Below are positions 5,771-10,066 of a stretch of DNA of 10,066 nucleotides, in pieces. This DNA is from CADEED01 sp046733635 (GTDB lineage: Bacteria > Pseudomonadota > Gammaproteobacteria > Steroidobacterales > Steroidobacteraceae), in NCBI GenBank assembly GCA_046733635.1, contig JBKPPO010000220.1, positions 1 to 10,066 of the forward strand, written 5' to 3'. The stretch's first letter is position 1. Each line of letters starts with the position of its first letter. A program made the position numbers and the translations under genes. Below the pieces are notes generated by a model, which had not been told where the DNA came from, made no database searches, and worked only from the letters and a program-made list of their open reading frames with translations.

Positions 5771-6625
5771 TCAACCGGCGCAGGTTTCCACGGCCGCGCC
5801 GGTGTTCCTGACGCCGAACGAGCGTACCGCGCCCAACGATCGCGTGAGTCCGCCGTCCACCGTGTTCAGGGTGTGCGTCCAGTCGACGATCCGCACCGTG
5901 TCGCAGCCGCCATTGGCACCGCGGACCAACTGGCCCATGCGGATGGTGTGCGCGATCTGATTGCCACCCGTCGTCGCGGAACTGCTCTGCACCGCGTAGT
6001 CCGAATTGTTGAACAGCGTGAACTGCCAGAGGTATTCCGTCAGCGCCTCGAGTTCGGCCGCGGTGAGCGGACGCTGATTCATCGCGCCGGCCGAGCCGCT
6101 GTCGTTGCGTAGATCGCTGCCCGCGCGATCCAGGTAGCCACACTTGAACACGCGGTGGCGCAGCATCGCCGAAGGGTCGGCGCGTGGCACGCGCGTGATC
6201 TCGAACTTCTGCGCATCGCCGTGGACTTCCGCGAGATCCGAGTACTGGCCATTCCACGTCGCGAGACGCTCGGACCAGTCGATCGCCTGCGCCATGTCGT
6301 TGGTGCAGACCTCGTAGCTCGGGCCCGCGGCCTGCGGCCCCGTGGCGAAATCCGTATTGCGGAGATGGCGCGTCGACAAAGTGCCCGACACGTTGGCCGG
6401 CCGCGCTTCCACGTCGAAGCCCGAGGGAGTGCGTTCGTCGCCCTTGTAGAGCCGTGTGGCGAGCTCGAGGTCCGCGCCCTGCGTACTGGAGACCGGTGGA
6501 TTCGACCCCACCGGCGGCGTGACGACATTCTGCGGCGCCGAAGGAGCCGGCGCCGAGCCGCCGCCACCGCAGGCCGCGAGGCAGGTCACGCTCAACACCG
6601 CCAGAAGATTCTTCATGCCCTTCAT
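5771..6625 (-). CDS. Putative lipoprotein of unknown function
   Basis: I do not recognise a family. The 284-residue product begins with a classic lipoprotein signal: MKGMKNLLAVLSVTCLAAC, lipobox LAAC with the acylated cysteine at C19, then GGGG and a Pro/Ser/Val-rich linker to about residue 45. No aspartate follows the cysteine, so outer-membrane sorting is likely. The mature domain (about 50-284) has four cysteines, C107, C162, C241 and C282, which could form two disulfides, and tryptophan-containing stretches such as AIDWSERLATWNG and EYLWQFTLFNNSDYA. No catalytic motif is apparent. The start is 6625 or the second ATG at 6616; neither has a strong ribosome site. The frame stays open about 300 bases further upstream, but that part lacks coding character and would bury the signal peptide. 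The gene is isolated, facing DUF533 and running away from the flagellar genes' terminator. Confidence 0.75.
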   Translation of the reverse strand: MKGMKNLLAVLSVTCLAACGGGGSAPAPSAPQNVVTPPVGSNPPVSSTQGADLELATRLYKGDERTPSGFDVEARPANVSGTLSTRHLRNTDFATGPQAAGPSYEVCTNDMAQAIDWSERLATWNGQYSDLAEVHGDAQKFEITRVPRADPSAMLRHRVFKCGYLDRAGSDLRNDSGSAGAMNQRPLTAAELEALTEYLWQFTLFNNSDYAVQSSSATTGGNQIAHTIRMGQLVRGANGGCDTVRIVDWTHTLNTVDGGLTRSLGAVRSFGVRNTGAAVETCAG

Positions 6626-6863
6626 CCAACTTAGAGGGGCCGGCGGCAGCACACGAGCACCTGCGAGAGAGGAGTACCGTCGGTCGGTGTGCACGAGCCC
6701 GCGAAGCTGCCGCCAGCGAGAGGTTGGCGCGGTTGTGCCCGCGCCCTGCATAGGTTTTCGGCGGCGATGCGGCAATGTTGAGCCAACGAATGTGATACGC
6801 GTCTCGGGTACGCGGCAATTTTCGACCCGGACGCTTATGTAACAGTTGTTGGCGCCGGCGTCA

Positions 6864-6879
6864 CGCTCCACGTGGAACA
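6864..6879. promoter_or_regulatory. parS-like 16-bp site
   Basis: CGCTCCACGTGGAACA matches the Pseudomonas-type ParB site TGTTCCACGTGGAACA at 14 of 16 positions; the two mismatches are both in the left half (positions 1 and 3). The central TCCACGTGGA is a perfect palindrome. It is intergenic. parS sites are normally near the replication origin, and nothing in this window indicates an origin, so this is a candidate only. Confidence 0.35.
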
Positions 6880-6923
6880 TGTAGTTAGGGCACGCATCGC
6901 GCCCGCCGCATGTGGTGGTGGCC

Positions 6924-6949
6924 AAAAAAAACGCGCCTTGCGGCGCGTT
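6924..6949 (-). terminator. Intrinsic terminator of the flgA-flgM-flgN unit
   Basis: Read on the minus strand, AACGCGCC, loop GCAA, GGCGCGTT forms a perfect 8-bp stem followed by a run of T (the A-run 6924-6931 on the plus strand). It lies about 35 bases past the flgN stop. The shape is textbook and strongly suggests that the flagellar transcript ends here. Confidence 0.92.
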
Positions 6950-6983
6950 CGAGGTGACCTGGACAGCGACGGTTCAGGCGCTG

Positions 6984-7475
6984 TCAGGCTTCAGCGGAGA
7001 GTACGGATCCGGCGTTGGCGGCATAGGCGTTCGTCATGCCGCGCGGGCCGTAGGAGCGGGGCTCGTTGCCGGCGCCGGTGATGGCGCCGAGCAGGCCTTC
7101 GACCCGCTTGATCTGCGCGCCTACGAGCACGCCATTGCGATCGTTGAGGTCACGGCACTTGCGAGCGCGGGTCGCGCACTCGTCATACGGCCGGGCCAGC
7201 GTGCGCGAGGGATCGCACCACGCAATCATCTTGGCGAGACCCTGCAGATCGGCTTCGTAGCCGAGCATGCTGCACACGGAGCGGCGTTCTTCCTCGATCT
7301 TGAGCAGGCGGATCACGTTGGCCTGGCGCGATTCGGCCAGCGATTCCAGCGTGTCGATATCCCGCGAGGCGAGGGCGCCATGCTCACGGTCGAGCAGGGT
7401 TTCGAATTCGGATAGGGCGGCGTTCTCCTCGGCGAGGAGGCGGCTCAAGGTATCGCGCGTCAGCGTCGCATCCAC
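6984..7475 (-). CDS. flgN: Flagellar export chaperone FlgN
   Basis: FlgN is the cytoplasmic chaperone for the hook-filament junction proteins FlgK and FlgL, delivering them to the flagellar type III export gate. The 163-residue helical protein fits the family: an N-terminal heptad-rich region (LSRLLAEENAALSEFETLLDRE), SLAESRQANVIRLLKIEEERR, and the C-terminal hallmark RNGVLVGAQIKR (binding helix) with YGPRG near the end. It follows flgM by 18 bases on the same strand, the standard pairing, so both are probably served by the sigma-28 promoter upstream of flgM. It has no strong Shine-Dalgarno, suggesting translational coupling. The terminator after it closes the unit. Confidence 0.92.
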   Translation of the reverse strand: MDATLTRDTLSRLLAEENAALSEFETLLDREHGALASRDIDTLESLAESRQANVIRLLKIEEERRSVCSMLGYEADLQGLAKMIAWCDPSRTLARPYDECATRARKCRDLNDRNGVLVGAQIKRVEGLLGAITGAGNEPRSYGPRGMTNAYAANAGSVLSAEA

Positions 7476-7493
7476 TTCGTGGAATTCCCGGTG

Positions 7494-7820
7494 TTACTTG
7501 TGAGCGGGGATGGTCGCGAGCAGATCGACTTCGAAGCGCATCATCTTGTCGGCGACGCGCTGCGGATCGATGTGGTATCGACCTTCGTCCATCGCGCGGC
7601 GGACCGCGTCGACACGGCTCTCGTTGACCACCGGCAGCGTGCCGATGTGGGTCTCGAGGGCGGCCAGCGTACGGGCGTTGTCGGAGACGTCGATGTTCGA
7701 AACCGGACTCGTGGTCTCGGTCTTCTTGCCTTCGGCCGTGGATTCCCGAACGCGCGAGGTCGGGGCACTGCCACCCACCTGCACCGGTCGTCCATCCATT
7801 CCACTGATCTTGTTGGCCAT
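7494..7820 (-). CDS. flgM: Anti-sigma-28 factor FlgM
   Basis: FlgM binds FliA (sigma-28) and holds late flagellar genes off until the hook-basal body is complete; it is then exported through the flagellum. The 108-residue protein has a polar, disordered N-terminal half starting MANKISGMDGRPVQ and a helical C-terminal sigma-binding half from about 43 to 104 (VSDNARTLAALETHI, VNESRVDAVRRAMDEGRYHIDPQRVADKMMRFE), including the conserved GxYxI/DPxxVAxKMxxFE pattern. The Shine-Dalgarno CAGGAGA (plus-strand 7828-7834) is seven bases before the ATG. It is probably transcribed both by readthrough from flgA and from its own sigma-28 promoter, the usual autoregulatory loop. Confidence 0.95.
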   Translation of the reverse strand: MANKISGMDGRPVQVGGSAPTSRVRESTAEGKKTETTSPVSNIDVSDNARTLAALETHIGTLPVVNESRVDAVRRAMDEGRYHIDPQRVADKMMRFEVDLLATIPAHK

Positions 7821-7849
7821 CGCCCTATCTCCTGAATCTCACGTTTCCC

Positions 7850-7876
7850 GTAACGGCCTCGTCCCGGGAAACTTTA
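7850..7876 (-). promoter_or_regulatory. Sigma-28 (FliA) promoter of flgM-flgN
   Basis: On the minus strand, TAAAGTTT (7869-7876), an 11-base spacer, then GCCGTTAC (7850-7857). The FliA consensus is TAAAGTTT-N11-GCCGATAA, so the -35 is identical, the spacer exact, and the -10 matches at 6 of 8. It lies about 30 bases before the flgM start, correctly oriented. Confidence 0.92.
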
Positions 7877-7922
7877 GGCGCCGTGACGTTTATTTGGCGC
7901 TCTTGCCGTCTGCCGGCCGTTT

Positions 7923-8629
7923 CAGGGCGAAACCCTCACCACGCTGTCTGTTTCGGCCAGACCCTCGACAATCTTTAGCGAATTGAGATTCTGGACACGC
8001 ACGCGATCGCCGGCGCTGGCATCGGCCATGGCCTTGCCCGGCGCCCGTACCTCGAAACCGGCCGTCTGGGCCACCAGCGTCACCTGCTGGCCCCTCTTTA
8101 TAAGGAGCGCCGCTTCCAGCGCATCCGCCGGGAGGGCGGTGCCCGCCGGAATGGGCCTGCGGGTGAGCCGTCCGCCCAGGTCCTCGACTCGCGCCACGAA
8201 AGGTGAGGCCAAGCCGGGCAACTCGCGTGTCTGCGCGACCACGTCGCGCGCGACCAGGATCTCGCCGCGCGCCACGGCGCGCTGCATCACCAGGACGGAA
8301 TGCGACCGGCGCACTTCGACGGGAACGTTCAGCGTCCAGGCCGGCGCGGCGCAGCCTACGCGCACCGTGACGCGAGACTGCCCGGTGCGCGGCGCATTCG
8401 CGAAAGTGTCCAGTTTGCCGCCGCAGGCCGGCAGCCGCAGCCGCGAGTCGATCGCGGTCGCCTCGACCTTCACGCCGGTGAGCGCGGGATCGATGACACC
8501 GCGCACCGCCGTTTCAGCGGCGGCGCGGATGCCTTGCAGCGGGTGCACGCCGGGTTCGTTCGCCGAAGCGGGAGAGCCAAGGCAGAAGGCCAGCACCAGG
8601 GCCGGCAGGGTCAAACGATTGACGATCAT
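7923..8629 (-). CDS. flgA: Flagellar basal-body P-ring formation protein FlgA
   Basis: FlgA is a periplasmic chaperone that helps FlgI assemble the P-ring around the flagellar rod. The 235-residue protein has a signal peptide (hydrophobic core LPALVLAFCLG, cleavage after ASA at 21-23). An N-terminal domain follows, with the paired cysteines of LPACGG and RVGCAAP. The C-terminal SAF-type domain from about 113 includes LVMQRAVARGEILVARDVV, RLTRRPIPAGT, IKRGQQVTLVAQ and GDRVRVQNLNS. Length and motifs are normal for the family. It heads the minus-strand flgA-flgM-flgN unit, divergent from flgBCD. Its ATG has no Shine-Dalgarno, and the sigma-54 promoter is so close that the mRNA may be leaderless. 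Confidence 0.95.
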
Positions 8630-8640
8630 GGGATGTAGTT

Positions 8641-8656
8641 AGCAATCGACGTGCCA
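8641..8656 (-). promoter_or_regulatory. Sigma-54 promoter of flgA
   Basis: On the minus strand, TGGCAC, GTCGA, TTGCT: the full -24/-12 consensus with GG and GC ten bases apart. The C of the -12 GC is at 8642, which puts the start site near 8630, at or one base before the flgA ATG (8629). An enhancer-binding activator such as FleQ is presumed but is not encoded in the window. Confidence 0.85.
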
Positions 8657-8837
8657 CGCCTACGTCTTCTAAAGAACGGGCCCGAAGGGCCGTTAACTTC
8701 ATTGCAGAGCGGCGGACTGGGAGAGCTGCAGACGGCAGCCGCGGGGCGGCAAAGCCCCGCCACCCCCATCTCGGTCACGTCACAGACTGGAAGTCCTCCG
8801 GCGCGCAACGCGCCGCCCGGTACGCGAAAAGCGCCCG
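8657..8837. other. Divergent flagellar control region with three hairpins
   Basis: The 181 bases lie between the two outward sigma-54 promoters, where activator and IHF sites would be expected. Three inverted repeats are visible. 8675-8694 has arms AAC-GGCCC and GGGCC-GTT with one bulged base. 8741-8760 has perfect 7-bp arms GCGGGGC and GCCCCGC. 8799-8815 has perfect 7-bp arms around CAA. I cannot assign an activator consensus to any of them. Confidence 0.45.
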
Positions 8838-8853
8838 TGGCACGTCACTTGCT
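8838..8853 (+). promoter_or_regulatory. Sigma-54 promoter of flgBCD
   Basis: TGGCAC, GTCAC, TTGCT: the consensus -24/-12 element with GG at 8839-8840 and GC at 8851-8852, ten bases apart. The predicted start is near 8864 (a G), giving a leader of about 40 bases with a good Shine-Dalgarno before flgB. Confidence 0.93.
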
Positions 8854-8903
8854 TTGCTCCTCGGCAACGCCGGCGCGACTGTGCGCCGACACGAGGAGTC
8901 GAT

Positions 8904-9317
8904 ATGCCCCTTAATCTGGACCAGTACGTGAGCGTGCACGCGACGGCGCTCGACGTGCGTTCGCGACGCGGCGAGCTCATCGCCAACAACCTGGCCAACG
9001 CCGACACGCCGGGATACCAGGCGCGCGACATCGACTTCCGCCAGGCCATGGCGCGCGCGGCCGGCAACGACACCGCCGGCGGCGTCACGCTCAACACCAC
9101 GAGCGCCGGCCACATCGGCGGCAAGACCTCGGCCAGCGCCGAAGCGCATCCCGATCTCAAGTACCGCACGCCGCTCGCGCCGGCCCTCGATGGCAACACC
9201 GTCGATGCGCAGGTGGAGCAGGCCGCCTTCGCCGAGAACGCCGTGCGTTACCAGGCGACGCTCACGTTCCTGAGCTCCAAGTTCCGCGGCCTCATGACCG
9301 CGCTCACCGGCCAATAA
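8904..9317 (+). CDS. flgB: Flagellar basal-body rod protein FlgB
   Basis: FlgB is a proximal rod subunit of the flagellar basal body, exported by the flagellar type III apparatus. The 137-residue protein has the family length and the rod-protein signature ANNLANADTPGYQARDIDF (27-45), a central variable segment, and the conserved C-terminal helix VEQAAFAENAVRYQATLTFL. The Shine-Dalgarno GAGGAG (8893-8898) lies five bases before the ATG. It is the first gene of the plus-strand flgBCD operon, directly downstream of the sigma-54 promoter, and ends 10 bases before flgC. Confidence 0.97.
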   Translation: MPLNLDQYVSVHATALDVRSRRGELIANNLANADTPGYQARDIDFRQAMARAAGNDTAGGVTLNTTSAGHIGGKTSASAEAHPDLKYRTPLAPALDGNTVDAQVEQAAFAENAVRYQATLTFLSSKFRGLMTALTGQ

Positions 9318-9327
9318 GGGTAGCTAG

Positions 9328-9753
9328 ATGTCCTCCTTCAAGGCTTTCGACATCGCGGGCTCCGGCATGGCCGCGCAGTCCGTGCGTCTCAACACCACGG
9401 CCAGCAACCTCGCGAACGCGGAGAGCGTCAGCGGCGACAAGGCCAACGTCTACAAGCCGCGTCACCCCATCTTCGAGGCCGTGAAGGCTTCGCTGACCAC
9501 GAATCCCACCGACCCGCAGGCCAACGCCGCGGTCAAGGTGAGCGGCATCTACGAATCGCAGGCGCCCGCCGTCGCGCGCTACGAGCCGGGCAATCCGCTC
9601 GCCGACGACAAGGGCTACGTCTACGCGCCGTCCGTGAACGTGGTGGAGGAGATGGTCAACATGATCTCCGCCTCGCGTTCCTACCAGAACAACGTCGAGG
9701 TCATGAACACCTCGAAAGAACTGCTGCTCGCCACGCTGCGGCTCGGTCAATAA
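9328..9753 (+). CDS. flgC: Flagellar basal-body rod protein FlgC
   Basis: FlgC is a proximal rod subunit between the MS-ring and the distal rod. The 141-residue protein shows the N-terminal rod motif FDIAGSGMAAQSVRLNTTASNLANAES split by the usual FlgC spacer before YKPRHPIFEA, the central KGYVYAPSVN, and the C-terminal helix with EMVNMISASRSYQNNVEV and MNTSKELLLATLRLGQ. AAGGG at 9316-9320 is the likely ribosome site. It is tightly packed behind flgB and 19 bases before flgD, so the three are one transcript. Confidence 0.97.
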   Translation: MSSFKAFDIAGSGMAAQSVRLNTTASNLANAESVSGDKANVYKPRHPIFEAVKASLTTNPTDPQANAAVKVSGIYESQAPAVARYEPGNPLADDKGYVYAPSVNVVEEMVNMISASRSYQNNVEVMNTSKELLLATLRLGQ

Positions 9754-9772
9754 GGCTTCGAGGAGTTAGCTC

Positions 9773-10066
9773 ATGTTCGACATGGACATCATCAACGCGG
9801 CGGTCAAGAACCAGAACCAGTCGCCTGAAGTCATGGCGCAGCGCCGCGCGGCCAACGAGGCGCTCGCGAAGAAGACCGAGCTCAACCAGGAAGACTTCCT
9901 GACGCTCATGATCACGCAGCTCAAACACCAGGATCCGTTCAAGCCGATGGATCCCTCGCAATACGTGGGTCAGCTCGCGCAGTTCAGCCAGGTCTCGGGC
10001 CTCGCGGACATGAACAAGCAGATCAGCGCGCTCACCGACAGCCTGCGGGGCAACGCCGTGATGGAC
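9773..10066 (+). CDS. flgD: Flagellar hook assembly protein FlgD, N-terminal part (3' end outside window)
   Basis: FlgD is the hook cap that scaffolds FlgE polymerisation. The visible 98 residues start MFDMDIINAAVK, a variable export region, then the family signature LNQEDFLTLMITQLKHQDP (about 37-55) with KPMDPSQYVGQLAQFSQVSGL. The Shine-Dalgarno GAGGAG (9760-9765) lies seven bases before ATG at 9773. The frame runs open to the last base of the window, so the FlgD core beta domains lie beyond it. It follows flgC in the expected flgB-C-D order. Confidence 0.96.
   Translation, partial: MFDMDIINAAVKNQNQSPEVMAQRRAANEALAKKTELNQEDFLTLMITQLKHQDPFKPMDPSQYVGQLAQFSQVSGLADMNKQISALTDSLRGNAVMD

Larger units (their letters stand above)
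6626..6983. other. 358-bp intergenic region between lipoprotein and flgN
   Basis: Both flanking genes are on the minus strand. The region contains the flgN terminator (6924-6949) and a parS-like site (6864-6879). It must also hold the lipoprotein promoter. The best match I see is on the minus strand: TTGCCG, 17 bases, then TATGCA, with the -10 near 6748-6753, giving a leader of about 115 bases. That match is weak (4/6 and 3/6 to sigma-70 consensus). I see no convincing small gene or RNA. Confidence 0.5.

Noticed and set aside
5718..6925. Long minus-strand open frame extending the lipoprotein about 100 residues upstream, and a second overlapping long frame
   Set aside because: The extension lacks coding character, crosses the parS-like site and would bury a perfect lipoprotein signal peptide. 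The overlapping frame is a GC-rich shadow.
6872..7415. Plus-strand open frames across the flgN region
   Set aside because: They are antisense to flgN, run through its terminator and have Arg/Gly-rich shadow composition.
8741..8760. Hairpin considered as a terminator in the divergent flagellar region
   Set aside because: No T-run on either strand and no transcript is expected to end there. It was kept only as part of the control-region description.
1..10066. CRISPR arrays, tRNA/rRNA genes, transposases, prophage genes, toxin-antitoxin or defence systems
   Set aside because: I looked for spaced repeats, tRNA-like folds and characteristic protein motifs on both strands and found none.

Overview
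This is a high-GC Gammaproteobacterial chromosome segment. The rpsA-ihfB-(lapB) order, a LapB-type LPS assembly protein and a flagellar cluster with sigma-54 and sigma-28 promoters all point there. A member of the Xanthomonadales/Steroidobacterales/Nevskiales side is plausible, but that is inference. I see no insertion sequence with a transposase, no prophage, no CRISPR array, no RNA gene and no defence or biosynthetic cluster. The window is core housekeeping plus flagellar genes, and I found no convincing new multi-gene system.

Left part (1-5767, all plus strand): the 3' end of rpsA (ribosomal protein S1), ihfB (IHF beta), a 103-bp nested palindromic repeat, an EPSP synthase (aroA) with an altered active-site loop, lapB (LPS assembly regulator, with zinc ribbon), a small secreted ComEA-like helix-hairpin-helix protein, galU (UDP-glucose pyrophosphorylase) and a DUF533/TerB-like membrane protein. 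rpsA-ihfB is the conserved pair. aroA is normally upstream of rpsA, but here it lies between ihfB and lapB, where many relatives have lapA. lapB and galU both serve the cell envelope.

Middle (5771-6983): a minus-strand lipoprotein of unknown function meets the DUF533 gene tail to tail with three bases between the stop codons. A 358-bp gap follows. It holds a strong intrinsic terminator for the flagellar flgAMN transcript and a 16-bp site matching the Pseudomonas-type parS sequence at 14 of 16 positions.

Right part (6984-10066): two divergent flagellar units. flgA-flgM-flgN runs on the minus strand and flgB-flgC-flgD (cut by the window end) on the plus strand. The 274-bp divergent region carries two outward-facing, near-consensus sigma-54 promoters, one per unit. 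The flgM leader has a near-consensus sigma-28 (FliA) promoter. This is the expected logic of a hierarchical flagellar regulon: sigma-54 drives hook-basal-body genes, and sigma-28 boosts its own anti-sigma factor FlgM and the chaperone FlgN. The predicted flgA start site falls at or within a base of the start codon, suggesting a leaderless mRNA.
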